Notes: a model not told the origin generated them from the sequence alone. A DNA stretch of 64,000 bases from an uncultured Eubacteriales bacterium (GCA_900549475.1 UROF01000008.1:1-64000); one strand, 5' to 3'; counted from the first letter of the stretch, positions 24,123-32,348 are shown. Made by a program: numbers and translations.

Positions 24123-25877
24123 ATGACTGGTATGATCAAAACACTGAGTAAAAGCATACGGGAATTCAAGAAGCCGGCAATCCTCACACCGATCCTGGTG
24201 GTGGGCGAAGTCGTCTTGGAATGCATTATCCCGTTTGTAATTGCTAATCTCGTCAACGAGATGCAAGCCGGCTGCGGCATGGACGTCATTATCCAATACG
24301 GCATGCAGCTGGTTATCATGGCCGTGCTGTCGCTGATTCTGGGCGTGGCGGCCGGCAGCACCTGCGCCACAGCCTCCACGGGCTTTTCACGGAATCTGCG
24401 GCAGGACATGTTCTACCGCATTCAGGACTATTCGTTTGAAAACATCGACAAGTTCTCGGTCTCCAGCCTGGTGACCCGGATGACCACCGATGTCATCAAC
24501 GTGCAGATGTCCTTTATGATGATCATCCGCGTGGCCATCCGCTGCCCGCTGATGCTGATCTTCTCCTTCGTCATGGGCTTTGCCATGGGTGGCCGCCTGG
24601 CCATGATCTTCCTGGTGACCATTCCTCTGCTGGGCTTCGGTTTGGCTATGGTGATCCGCAAGGCCACCCCCATTTTCCGCCGGGTGTTCCGCAAGTACGA
24701 CGCCCTCAACGACTCGGTGCAGGAGAACGTCCAGGCCATGCGTGTGGTCAAGAGCTACGTCCGCGAGGACTATGAGAAGAAGAAGTTCGGCGCTGCCGCC
24801 GAGGACGTCTGCAGAGACTTCACCCGTGCCGAGCGCATCATGGCCATCAACTCCCCCATGATGCAGTTTTGCGTTTACAGCGGCATGGCCTTCGTCCTGA
24901 GCTTCGGCTCCTATGCCGTCATTTCCAGCCAGGGCATGGAGGTCAACGTCGGCCAGATGTCTGCCATCCTTACATACAGTTTCCAGATCCTCATGAGCCT
25001 GATGATGCTCTCCATGGTGTTCGTGATGATCACCATGTCCATGGAGTCCGCCGAGCGTATCGTCGAGGTGCTGCAGGAAAAGAGCAGCCTGACCAGCCCC
25101 GAGAATGCGGTCACAGAAATTCAGGACGGTTCCATCGATTTTGACGGTGTCAGTTTTAAATACTCCAAGACCGCCGAGCGCAATGCTCTGGAGGATGTGG
25201 ATCTCCACATCCGTTCCGGTGAACTCATCGGCATTCTGGGCGGTACGGGCTCGTCCAAGACTACCCTGGTGCAGCTGATCCCCCGGCTCTACGACGTGAC
25301 GGAGGGCACGGTCCGAGTCGGCGGCGTAGACGTGCGGAACTATGACTTGGAAACCCTCCGCGACAGTGTGGCCATGGTGCTGCAGAAGAATGTGCTGTTC
25401 TCCGGCACTATCAAAGACAATCTTCGCTGGGGCAACCCCAACGCCACCGATGAGGAGATGTATGAGGCCTGCCGTCTGGCCCAGGCCGACGAGTTCATCC
25501 AGCAGTTCCCCGACAAGTACGATACCTGGATTGAGCAGGGCGGCAGCAACGTCTCCGGCGGTCAGAAGCAGCGGCTCTGCATTGCCCGGGCCCTGCTGAA
25601 GAAGCCCAAGGTTCTAATCCTGGACGATTCCACCTCCGCTGTGGATACCCGGACCGACGCCCTAATCCGCCAGGGCTTCCGCCAGTTCATCCCCGATACC
25701 ACAAAAATTATCATTGCCCAGCGTGTGGCCTCGGTTCAGGACGCCGACCGCATCATCGTCATGGACGGCGGCCGTATCAGCGCCATCGGCAACCATGAAG
25801 AGCTTTTGAAGAGCAGCGATATTTACCGTGAAGTGTATACTTCCCAGACGAAGGTAGGTGATCCTGATGAAGCGTAA
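24123..25877 (+). CDS. ABC exporter half-transporter with degenerate site
   Basis: A 584-residue membrane-NBD fusion: about six membrane helices (residues 20-310), then the ATPase. Walker A reads GGTGSSKTTL, with Ser in place of the usual Gly. The signature is VSGGQKQRLC. Walker B is VLILDDSTSA, with Asp where the catalytic Glu is expected. Such a degenerate NBD is typical of one half of heterodimeric type IV exporters (TM287/288, BmrCD, LmrCD). Its partner is the next gene, which overlaps it by 11 bp. With MarR control it is probably a multidrug or peptide exporter. Confidence 0.92.
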   Translation: MTGMIKTLSKSIREFKKPAILTPILVVGEVVLECIIPFVIANLVNEMQAGCGMDVIIQYGMQLVIMAVLSLILGVAAGSTCATASTGFSRNLRQDMFYRIQDYSFENIDKFSVSSLVTRMTTDVINVQMSFMMIIRVAIRCPLMLIFSFVMGFAMGGRLAMIFLVTIPLLGFGLAMVIRKATPIFRRVFRKYDALNDSVQENVQAMRVVKSYVREDYEKKKFGAAAEDVCRDFTRAERIMAINSPMMQFCVYSGMAFVLSFGSYAVISSQGMEVNVGQMSAILTYSFQILMSLMMLSMVFVMITMSMESAERIVEVLQEKSSLTSPENAVTEIQDGSIDFDGVSFKYSKTAERNALEDVDLHIRSGELIGILGGTGSSKTTLVQLIPRLYDVTEGTVRVGGVDVRNYDLETLRDSVAMVLQKNVLFSGTIKDNLRWGNPNATDEEMYEACRLAQADEFIQQFPDKYDTWIEQGGSNVSGGQKQRLCIARALLKKPKVLILDDSTSAVDTRTDALIRQGFRQFIPDTTKIIIAQRVASVQDADRIIVMDGGRISAIGNHEELLKSSDIYREVYTSQTKVGDPDEA

Positions 25878-27822
25878 AAACACGATAGAAGAGCGAAACG
25901 CCGCCCCTGCTGCGACCCGTACCACCACCAAACGCGGCCGCCGTGCCCCCAAGGGCGTACTCCGCAGGCTGCTGAAAACCCTGTTTGAATTCTATCCGGT
26001 GCTGCTGCCGGTCACGCTGGTGTGCATCCTGATCAACGCTCTCGTCAGCTCCATGCCGGCGATCTTCCTGCAGAAGGTCATCGCCTTGGTAGACCAAAGC
26101 TACAAGAGCGGCGACTGGTCGGCGATCTCCGGAAAAATTCTGGGTCTTGTAGGAATTCTGGTGGCCATGTATGTGGTCAGTCTTATTGCCGGCGCCTTCT
26201 ACACGCAGATGATGGCCATCATCACTCAGGGCTCCCTGAAAAAGATGCGTCAGAAGATGTTCAACCACATGCAGGACCTGCCCATCCGGTACTTTGATAC
26301 CAATGGTCATGGCGACATCATGAGTTACTACACCAACGATGTCGACACCCTGCGCCAGCTCATCAGCCAGAGCCTTCCCAATATTCTCATCTCCGCCATC
26401 ACGCTGTCCGTGGTGTTCTGCATTATGGTCTACTACAGCGTCATCCTGGCCTTCATAGTGGTGGTCGGCGTCATCTGCATGGTCTTCGCCGCCCGTGCGA
26501 TCACCAAGCGCTCCTCCACCTACTTCCTGCGCCAGCAGATCACTCTGGCCAACGCCGAGGCGTTCATGGAGGAAATGATGACCGGCCAGAAGGTCATCAA
26601 GGTCTTCTGCCACGAGGAAGCCGCCAAGGCCGACTTTGACAAAGTCAACGACGAAATCTTCTTCAACGCCCGCAACGGCAACCGTTTCGCCAATATTCTC
26701 ATGCCGCTGCTGGGCAATGTCGGCAACGTGATGTACGTGGTCGTGGCATTGGTGGGCGGCGCCCTGCTGCTGTCCGGCGCCCCCAACATCAGCCTCTCCG
26801 GTATGGCCTTCAGTATCAGCATCGTGGTGCCGTTCCTGAATATGACCAAGCAGTTCGCCGGTTCCATCGGTCAGGTGTCCAACCAGATCAACATGGTCAT
26901 CATGGGTCTGGCCGGTGCCCACCGGATTTTCTCCCTGCTGGATGAAGAGCCCGAAACCGACGATGGCTACGTGACTCTGGTCAACGCCAAGGAGAACGCC
27001 GACGGCACCTTGACCGAGTGCCCCGAGCGCACCATGGTCTGGGCCTGGAAGCATCCCCACCACGACGGCACCGTCACCTACACCAAGCTGACCGGCGACG
27101 TGCGGTTCTACGACGTGGACTTCGGCTATACGCCGGAAAAGATTGTCCTCCATAACATCTCTCTCTACGCCAAGCCTGGTCAGAAGATCGCCTTCGTAGG
27201 AGCCACTGGTGCCGGTAAGACCACCATCACCAACCTGATCAACCGGTTCTACGACATCGACGACGGCAAGATCCGCTACGATGGCATCAACATCAACAAG
27301 ATCAAGAAGGCCGACCTGCGGCATTCCCTGGGTATGGTGCTTCAGGACACCAACCTCTTCACGGGCACCGTCATGGAGAACATCCGCTACGGCAATCTGG
27401 ACGCTTGCGACGAAGACTGCATCGCAGCGGCCAAGCTGGCCGGTGCCGATGACTTCATCCGTCGTCTGCCCGAGGGCTACAACACTGTGCTCCGCGGCAA
27501 CGGTGCCAACCTGAGCCAGGGCCAGCGGCAGCTGCTGAGCATTGCCCGGGCCGCTGTAGCCGATCCTCCGGTCATGATCCTCGATGAGGCCACCTCCTCC
27601 ATCGATACCCGTACCGAGGCCATTGTGCAGCAGGGCATGGATGCGCTGATGTACGGCCGGACGGTGTTTGTCATCGCCCACCGACTCTCCACGGTCCAGA
27701 ACTCCAATGCCATCATCGTCCTTGAGCACGGCCGCATCATCGAGCGCGGCAGCCACGACGAGCTGATCGCCCAGAAGGGCAAGTACTATCAGCTGTATAC
27801 CGGTGCCTTCGAACTCGAGTAA
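25867..27822 (+). CDS. ABC exporter half-transporter with canonical ATPase
   Basis: A 651-residue partner. It begins with a basic N-terminus (about 35 residues), then six membrane helices, then an NBD with Walker A GATGAGKTTITNL, signature LSQGQRQLL and Walker B VMILDEATSSID with the catalytic Glu. The linker between membrane and ATPase domains has an insert of about 40 residues (around ERTMVWAWKHPHHDGTVTY). The ATG at 25867 lies 8 nt after AAGGTAGG; the in-frame GTG at 25858 overlaps it. It overlaps the previous gene, so the two halves are made in equal amounts. Confidence 0.92.
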   Translation: MKRKNTIEERNAAPAATRTTTKRGRRAPKGVLRRLLKTLFEFYPVLLPVTLVCILINALVSSMPAIFLQKVIALVDQSYKSGDWSAISGKILGLVGILVAMYVVSLIAGAFYTQMMAIITQGSLKKMRQKMFNHMQDLPIRYFDTNGHGDIMSYYTNDVDTLRQLISQSLPNILISAITLSVVFCIMVYYSVILAFIVVVGVICMVFAARAITKRSSTYFLRQQITLANAEAFMEEMMTGQKVIKVFCHEEAAKADFDKVNDEIFFNARNGNRFANILMPLLGNVGNVMYVVVALVGGALLLSGAPNISLSGMAFSISIVVPFLNMTKQFAGSIGQVSNQINMVIMGLAGAHRIFSLLDEEPETDDGYVTLVNAKENADGTLTECPERTMVWAWKHPHHDGTVTYTKLTGDVRFYDVDFGYTPEKIVLHNISLYAKPGQKIAFVGATGAGKTTITNLINRFYDIDDGKIRYDGININKIKKADLRHSLGMVLQDTNLFTGTVMENIRYGNLDACDEDCIAAAKLAGADDFIRRLPEGYNTVLRGNGANLSQGQRQLLSIARAAVADPPVMILDEATSSIDTRTEAIVQQGMDALMYGRTVFVIAHRLSTVQNSNAIIVLEHGRIIERGSHDELIAQKGKYYQLYTGAFELE

Positions 27823-27891
27823 TTTCCCCAAAAGAGGCGTGCTATCCCCTGCCTTATAGGATGTAAAAGCATAAAATTTCATACTGGAAGA

Positions 27892-27926
27892 AAAGGGTGC
27901 TGATATAAAATATCAGCACCCTTTTT
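27892..27926 (+). terminator. Terminator of the ABC exporter operon
   Basis: GGGTGCTGATAT (27895-27906) and its exact complement (27910-27921) with a 3-base loop, A-rich before and TTTTT after. Confidence 0.92.
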
Positions 27927-28199
27927 CTCTACCAAACGCCCTGGGAAAAACTATGGCGCACCGCTCCCGCGTAGCCATCTTCAGTTGTTTCGGGAAATGC
28001 AAGGGAACCCTTCTCTGATGAAAGATTTCGCGAGCGAAGTGCTGACAGACTGGAGGGAGATCCTCAACGAATATCTGTAAAATGTGAAAAGACGTACCAA
28101 GCCGATGGGCTTGTTTTTTTATGCCTAAATTTTAGGACAAGCAAATCCTCTTTCTTGCAAACATAGGAATAGAGAAAGTATGTGAGAGGAGTGATCTGA
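27927..28199. other. Intergenic region with gene remnant and terminator
   Basis: A short frame at 28018-28080 encodes MKDFASEVLTDWREILNEYL and looks like the last part of a lost gene. A hairpin at 28098-28113 (CAAGCC / GGCTTG) followed by seven T (28114-28120) terminates it. The rest has no recognisable feature. Confidence 0.5.
28098..28120 (+). terminator. Terminator upstream of the recombinase 2 unit
   Basis: CAAGCC-gatg-GGCTTG followed by TTTTTTT. It isolates the recombinase unit from cargo transcription. Confidence 0.8.
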
Positions 28200-28337
28200 T
28201 TGAAAAGACAAGCGGTACAGGTGCGATACGAGTTTTCCAAAGAAGGGGATGCGAGGGAGATTTTTCTGCGATCCTTTCGTCTTTTCCTTATCCGAAGCCT
28301 TGCGGAAGGAATTCAAAGCACGGTACAATTGCCATGA
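28200..28337 (+). CDS. Small basic ORF upstream of recombinase 2
   Basis: A TTG-started frame (GAGAGGAG about 9 nt upstream) encodes 45 residues, KRQAVQVRYEFSKEGDAREI then FLRSFRLFLIRSLAEG..., a charged and amphipathic peptide. It ends 30 bp before the recombinase gene on the same strand. Small proteins next to large serine recombinases often act as recombination directionality factors. That role here is only a suggestion. I do not recognise a family. Confidence 0.45.
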   Translation: MKRQAVQVRYEFSKEGDAREIFLRSFRLFLIRSLAEGIQSTVQLP

Positions 28338-28367
28338 TGAATGGCAGCTTATCTCAGGAGGTAGCAA

Positions 28368-29987
28368 ATGTACTTAGAGATAAGCAATCCCATAGACTAC
28401 CATGCGGCTTTATACATCAGATTATCGAAGGAGGATGAGAGCGAGGCGCCATCCCAGAGCGTCCAGAACCAGGAATCCCTGCTGCGGGAGTTTGTACAGC
28501 AGCATAGGCTGAGTGTCTACGATACCTATGTAGATGACGGCTGGAGCGGCACCAACTTCGACCGCCCAAACTTCCAGCGGATGATTGCCGATATTGAGGC
28601 GAAGAAGGTCAACATGGTCATTACAAAAGACCTGTCCCGCTTGGGCCGTGACTACATCATGACCGGTCACTACATGGAGCGGTATTTCCCGGAGCACCGG
28701 GTGCGGTACATCTCCCTGCTGGACGGCATCGACACCGGCGTGGACTCCACGGCTAACGATATCACACCCTTCCGGGCCATCATGAACGACATGTACGCAA
28801 AGGACATTTCCAAAAAGATCAAGAGCGTCAAGCGGGATAAGCAGCGGAAGGGACAGTTTATCGGCGGCAAGCCGGTGTACGGATACAAGATGCACCCCAC
28901 GGAGAAAAACAAAATTGTCATCGACGAGGAAGTGGCGCCCATTGTGCGGCGAATCTTCGCCCTGGCCCTTTCCGGCATGAGCTGCCGGAACATCGCCACC
29001 CTCCTCAACCAGGAGGGGGTACCCACTCCGGCCACCTACGCCAATCTGCCGGTGGCAAAACCCGGTCCCTACACGGGCCTCTGGAGCAGTGAGCGGATCT
29101 CCGACATGTTGCAGAACGAGACCTATATTGGCAATATGGTCCAGGGACGCAGCGTGAAGATCAGCTACAAGTCCAAGAAGTGCCTGAAGCAGGACCCGGC
29201 CAACTGGGTGGTGGTAGAGGGGACCCATGAACCGCTGGTGGATGCGGAGACCTTCCGCAAGGTGCGGATGCTGGTCAATAGCCGCAAGCACACCCGGAGC
29301 CGGACCTACGACTTCCTGCTGAAGGGATTGATCTTCTGCCACGAGTGCGGTTACCCACTGGCGGTGCTCAACCGAAAAAACGCCAGGGGAGAGGATGTGC
29401 TGTACTTCGTCTGCCGGACCTACCAGCGCTTTACCAAAGCGGGTGTCTGCACCTGCCACTCCATCAAGGAAAAAACAGTGACCGATGCAGTGGTCGCCAA
29501 GGTACGGGAGGTCTGCCAGGCGTACCTGGATCCCGACGAACTGTTGCCCATGGCCCTGGAAGCCGTAGAGAATGCCAGGAAGCAGAACAATCTGGAAGCG
29601 GAGCTCCAGGTCGTCCAGGCCAAAATCGACAGCCTTACAGCCAACTTGGACAGGATGTATACGGACCGGCTTAACGGACTGCTGCCAGAGGAGGATTTTC
29701 AGCGGATCTTCAATCGGACGAAGCTGGATCGCAAACTGCTGGAGGAAAAACGACAGGAGCTGGAATTGCAGAAAAAAAGCCCCGTCCGCAGTGAGGACAG
29801 GGCCAGGGAACTGGTACAAAGGTTCATCGAAACCGCGGGAGAGAGCCGGGAACTGCTGGTCAGCCTTATCGAGCGGGTGGAGCTGACCGAGGACAAGGAA
29901 GTCATTATCAAATTCCGCTTCGCCCAGCTGGAAGAAACAGCGGAGAGCCAGACACCGCAAGGGATTGCGCCGATTGAAACGGCGTAA
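28368..29987 (+). CDS. Large serine recombinase of element 2 (TnpX/TndX-like)
   Basis: A 539-residue recombinase of the Tn4451 TnpX type. The resolvase domain shows ALYIRLSKEDES (catalytic Ser about residue 20), VDDGWSGTNFDRPNF and ITKDLSRLGRDY. The recombinase domain includes GKPVYGYKM and NIATLLNQEGVPTPA. The zinc ribbon is FCHECGYPLAV...CRTYQ...CTCHS. A coiled coil lies at about residues 400-470. ATG with AGGAGG 6 nt upstream. Its stop is 18 bp from the right att arm, the usual place for an integrase of its own element. It should excise the 9.2 kb element and restore the tail of sigK. Confidence 0.94.
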   Translation: MYLEISNPIDYHAALYIRLSKEDESEAPSQSVQNQESLLREFVQQHRLSVYDTYVDDGWSGTNFDRPNFQRMIADIEAKKVNMVITKDLSRLGRDYIMTGHYMERYFPEHRVRYISLLDGIDTGVDSTANDITPFRAIMNDMYAKDISKKIKSVKRDKQRKGQFIGGKPVYGYKMHPTEKNKIVIDEEVAPIVRRIFALALSGMSCRNIATLLNQEGVPTPATYANLPVAKPGPYTGLWSSERISDMLQNETYIGNMVQGRSVKISYKSKKCLKQDPANWVVVEGTHEPLVDAETFRKVRMLVNSRKHTRSRTYDFLLKGLIFCHECGYPLAVLNRKNARGEDVLYFVCRTYQRFTKAGVCTCHSIKEKTVTDAVVAKVREVCQAYLDPDELLPMALEAVENARKQNNLEAELQVVQAKIDSLTANLDRMYTDRLNGLLPEEDFQRIFNRTKLDRKLLEEKRQELELQKKSPVRSEDRARELVQRFIETAGESRELLVSLIERVELTEDKEVIIKFRFAQLEETAESQTPQGIAPIETA

Positions 29988-30022
29988 TTTTCCAGAGCTG
30001 ATTGCTTACAGTAGTTGGGGCG

Positions 30023-30030
30023 CTATGTAT
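30023..30030 (+). other. attR of element 2 (CTATGTAT core)
   Basis: The second copy of the core shared with 20831-20838. Element sequence (CTTACAGTAGTTGGGGCG) lies to the left and the sigK tail to the right. Confidence 0.88.
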
Positions 30031-30089
30031 CCCGCATTGAAAAACGGGCGCTGACCAAGCTGGAGGAGGCCCTGAATAAGGAGATGTAA
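30024..30089 (+). CDS. sigK: sigK C-terminal tail (separated by element 2)
   Basis: Codons from TAT GTA TCC to TAA encode YVSRIEKRALTKLEEALNKE(M), the usual end of SigK region 4.2 (recognition helix end and RIEKRAL). It has no start of its own. Tyr-Val are duplicated with the middle fragment because they lie in the shared att core. After excision the middle fragment reads ISRSYV then SRIEKRAL without change of frame. It is followed directly by a strong terminator. Confidence 0.93.
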   Translation, partial: YVSRIEKRALTKLEEALNKEM

Positions 30090-30090
30090 A

Positions 30091-30130
30091 GAAAAATGAC
30101 CCGCCACTTTCTGGTGGCGGGTCATTTTTC
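30091..30130. terminator. Bidirectional terminator between sigK and dinB
   Basis: GAAAAATGACCCGCCA (30091-30106) and its perfect complement (30115-30130) with an 8-base loop. It has A/T tails on both strands and serves the convergent sigK tail and dinB. Confidence 0.92.
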
Positions 30131-31345
30131 TTCTTCATCCGGTACTGTCAGAGCTTCGTCAGCAGTTTCACCGTAGGCGATGGCTTTGCCGCCAAAACGG
30201 CGGCGGATGTTGTCCATAGTCTGTTCCAGTTTCTCGTGCCGGGCGCTTACCTGGGGCTGAGCTGGTGCAAACAGATCTTCCTGTTCATAGGTATCCAGCT
30301 GGTCAGTCAGGTCCAGGGCCGTGATACTGATAAGTCGGACCGGGGAGGGGGCCCGCCAGATCTGATCGATCAGCTCCATGGCAGTTTTCAGCAGCTCACG
30401 CATCAGGTGGGTACTGTGAGGCAGATGCTTTTGCCGGGAGATGTTGTGAAAGGAGGGGTCCCGCAAACCGACTTGCAGACAGCGGCAATAGAGGCCCTGC
30501 TGCCGCAGCCGGGTGGCCACGCTGTCACAGAGGAGGGCTGCGCCTCGGCGGATCTCCTCCCGGGTGGTAAGGTTCTCTGAAAAGGTAGAACTGTTGCCTA
30601 CGCTCTTTACCGGTTCCTGAAGATGCTGAGGCCGCACCGGAGCGTCATCCATGCCGTTGGCATAGGCCCAAAGCTGGTAGCCCAGCTTCCCCAGTAACTC
30701 CTGGGGAAGCGCTTGATTGGCGGCGGCCAGCTGGCCGATAGTGCGGATGCCATACTGTCCCAGAGCCCGCTGGGCGGCGGGGCCGGCAAAAAGCAGATTA
30801 CCCACCGGTAGTGGCCAGACAATGGACTGCCAGTTTTCCGGGGAGATCACCGTGGTGGCATCAGGCTTTCTGTAGTCACTGCCCAGCTTGGCAAATACCT
30901 TATTGAAGCTGACGCCAACAGATAGGGTCAGCCCCAACTCCTGGCGGACCCGTTGGCGGATGCCATCGGCGATGGCTTTGGGATCTCCGCCGAAGAGATG
31001 CATGCTGCCGGTAATATCCAGCCAGCTCTCGTCGATGCCGAAGGGTTCCACCAGATCGGTGTACTGGCCATAAATTGTGTTGACCAGCTTGGAAAATTCC
31101 CTGTAGCGGTGGTGGTGAGGAGGGAGGAGTACCAGATCGGGGCACTTCTGCCGGGCCTGCCAGATGGTTTCCGCTGTTTTGACGCCATAGCGCTTAGCGG
31201 GCTCGTTTTTGGCCAGAATGATCCCTTTCCGGCTGGCGGGATCACCGCAGACGGCCACGGGGAGGTCCCGCAGCTCCGGGTGGGAGAGCAGTTCCACCGA
31301 GGCATAAAAGCTATTGAGATCACAGTGTAAAATTACCCGGCTCAC
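30122..31345 (-). CDS. dinB: DNA polymerase IV (Y family)
   Basis: A 407-residue error-prone translesion polymerase. Motifs: VILHCDLNSFYASVE (first catalytic Asp), the GIDESWLDITGS segment carrying the second acidic pair, thumb region LLFAGPAAQRALGQYGI, and a little-finger domain to about residue 350. The true start is the GTG at 31345, 8 nt after AGGAGG; a GTG three codons earlier overlaps that site. The promoter reads TTTTCA, 17 bp, TATACT on the minus strand (31408-31413 and 31385-31390). A palindrome over the -10 may be a regulatory site. Confidence 0.95.
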   Translation of the reverse strand: MSRVILHCDLNSFYASVELLSHPELRDLPVAVCGDPASRKGIILAKNEPAKRYGVKTAETIWQARQKCPDLVLLPPHHHRYREFSKLVNTIYGQYTDLVEPFGIDESWLDITGSMHLFGGDPKAIADGIRQRVRQELGLTLSVGVSFNKVFAKLGSDYRKPDATTVISPENWQSIVWPLPVGNLLFAGPAAQRALGQYGIRTIGQLAAANQALPQELLGKLGYQLWAYANGMDDAPVRPQHLQEPVKSVGNSSTFSENLTTREEIRRGAALLCDSVATRLRQQGLYCRCLQVGLRDPSFHNISRQKHLPHSTHLMRELLKTAMELIDQIWRAPSPVRLISITALDLTDQLDTYEQEDLFAPAQPQVSARHEKLEQTMDNIRRRFGGKAIAYGETADEALTVPDEEEK

Positions 31346-31366
31346 GGCCCTCACCTCCTGAAAAAA

Positions 31367-31396
31367 CTGTGGTATACCGTCTCCAGTATACCACAG
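31367..31396 (-). terminator. ribU terminator overlapping the dinB promoter
   Basis: CTGTGGTATAC (31367-31377) and its complement (31386-31396) form an 11-bp stem. On the minus strand it is followed at once by TTTTTT and then by the dinB ribosome site. The same bases contain the dinB -10 box (TATACT, 31385-31390), so the palindrome may also be an operator. Confidence 0.75.
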
Positions 31397-31437
31397 CTGT
31401 CAGGAAATGAAAAGAGGAATCGAACAAATGTATGGAT

Positions 31438-32022
31438 TTACTTGTGGAGCAGAGGGGACAGGGGCTTGTAGATCAGGAAGGCCAAAGCTACGTCCAGAAC
31501 ACCCTTGAGCAGAGTAAAGGGCATATTGAAGATCAGCAGGCAGGCCAGCAGGCCGTCCACAGAGGGAAGCAGTTCCTGGTACATACCGATAATGGTGTCA
31601 AGCGGCATAAAAGAAGTATAGAAGGGGTAGGAAATGAAATAGTTGACAGGTACACTGAGTACTGCCATAGCCACTGCGCCTACACCGGATGCCAGCAGGG
31701 CCCCGGAACGGGTCCTGCGCACCTTATAGATCCATCCTGCCGGGATCACAAAGCATACGCCCAGCAGGAAATTGCACAGCTCACCAACGCCGCTGGTGGT
31801 GGTAAAGAGAAGGTTGATAAGGTTTTTCACCAGGCACACCATCACGCCGCTGAGAGGCCCCATGCTGAAGGCTGCCAGCAGGGCGGGGAGCTCAGAGAAG
31901 TCCATCTTGACGAATGGAGGGATCAGGAAGGGAATGGGGAACGAGATAAACATGAGGACAGTGGCCACCGCGCTGAGAATGGCGGTGACAGCAATTTTGT
32001 GGGTCTTTGCGGAAAGGGACAT
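31438..32022 (-). CDS. ribU: Riboflavin ECF transporter substrate-binding subunit RibU
   Basis: A 194-residue S-component with about six membrane helices, full length for RibU. The N-terminal part has the typical AVTAILSAVATVLMFI and FPIPFLIPPFVKMDFSELPA, which help bind riboflavin and contact the shared EcfT/EcfA module. ATG at 32022 with AAAGGAG 9 nt upstream; the upstream extension is riboswitch leader. It is controlled by an FMN riboswitch. The energising ECF genes are not in this window. Confidence 0.94.
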   Translation of the reverse strand: MSLSAKTHKIAVTAILSAVATVLMFISFPIPFLIPPFVKMDFSELPALLAAFSMGPLSGVMVCLVKNLINLLFTTTSGVGELCNFLLGVCFVIPAGWIYKVRRTRSGALLASGVGAVAMAVLSVPVNYFISYPFYTSFMPLDTIIGMYQELLPSVDGLLACLLIFNMPFTLLKGVLDVALAFLIYKPLSPLLHK

Positions 32023-32102
32023 AAAAAAACACTCCTTTGCGGATATAGTAACCCCCGAAAGACATTCCATCCCCGGAGTACTGCCGCAAACGAGTGCGCA
32101 CA

Positions 32103-32224
32103 TCTTCTTCCATCCAGACTGTTACTGTCGGTACCGGAATCACACCGGTTCAACGCTTGCGCGGTCGCGGACTGAAGGCCTTTGGCCCATCACCGCCGGT
32201 GGGGACTTACACCCCGCCCTGAAG
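32103..32224 (-). promoter_or_regulatory. FMN riboswitch (RFN element) upstream of ribU
   Basis: On the minus strand the conserved RFN segments appear in order: CTTCAGGGCGGGGTG, AAGTCCCCACCGGCGGT, AGTCCGCGACCGC, TTGAACCGGTGTGATTCCGG, ACCGACAGT and CTGGATGGAAGAAG. FMN binding should lower ribU expression, probably by sequestering its ribosome site or by termination in the 80 bp that follow. Confidence 0.96.
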
Positions 32225-32248
32225 ATGAATGATTCGGTTGTCGTCTCT

Positions 32249-32276
32249 ATTATACGCATATGCGGGAAAAATGCAA
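32249..32276 (-). promoter_or_regulatory. ribU promoter
   Basis: Minus-strand TTGCAT (32271-32276), 16 bp, TATAAT (32249-32254), just upstream of the riboswitch. Confidence 0.7.
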
Positions 32277-32287
32277 GGATAATTTTC

Positions 32288-32316
32288 TTTACAAAATAGA
32301 ATATATGTTCTATAAT
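32288..32316 (+). promoter_or_regulatory. Promoter of the SLOG-family gene
   Basis: TTTACA (32288-32293), 17 bp, TATAAT (32311-32316), 33 bp before the start codon. Confidence 0.75.
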
Positions 32317-32348
32317 CAGGACAGTACAGGAGAGAGGGAGACACAGCC

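Larger units (their letters stand above)
20831..30030 (+). mobile_element. Second integrative element inside sigK (about 9.2 kb)
   Basis: Bounded by two CTATGTAT copies 9192 bp apart. Joining the outside flanks restores sigK codons TCC TAT GTA TCC CGC in frame (S-Y-V-S-R). Joining the inside flanks gives a near-palindromic attP with GGCGCTA-TGTA-TAGCGCC at its centre. The element has a large serine recombinase at its right end, 18 bp from the att arm, and cargo of redox, acetyltransferase and drug-export genes. Confidence 0.88.

Noticed and set aside
25777..27882. Long minus-strand frame opposite the second ABC exporter half
   Set aside because: His/Asp/Gly-rich antisense translation with no known domain; the plus-strand ABC motifs are unmistakable.
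28422..29960. Minus-strand frame of about 510 codons opposite recombinase 2
   Set aside because: Shadow of the recombinase gene; no domain and no ribosome site.
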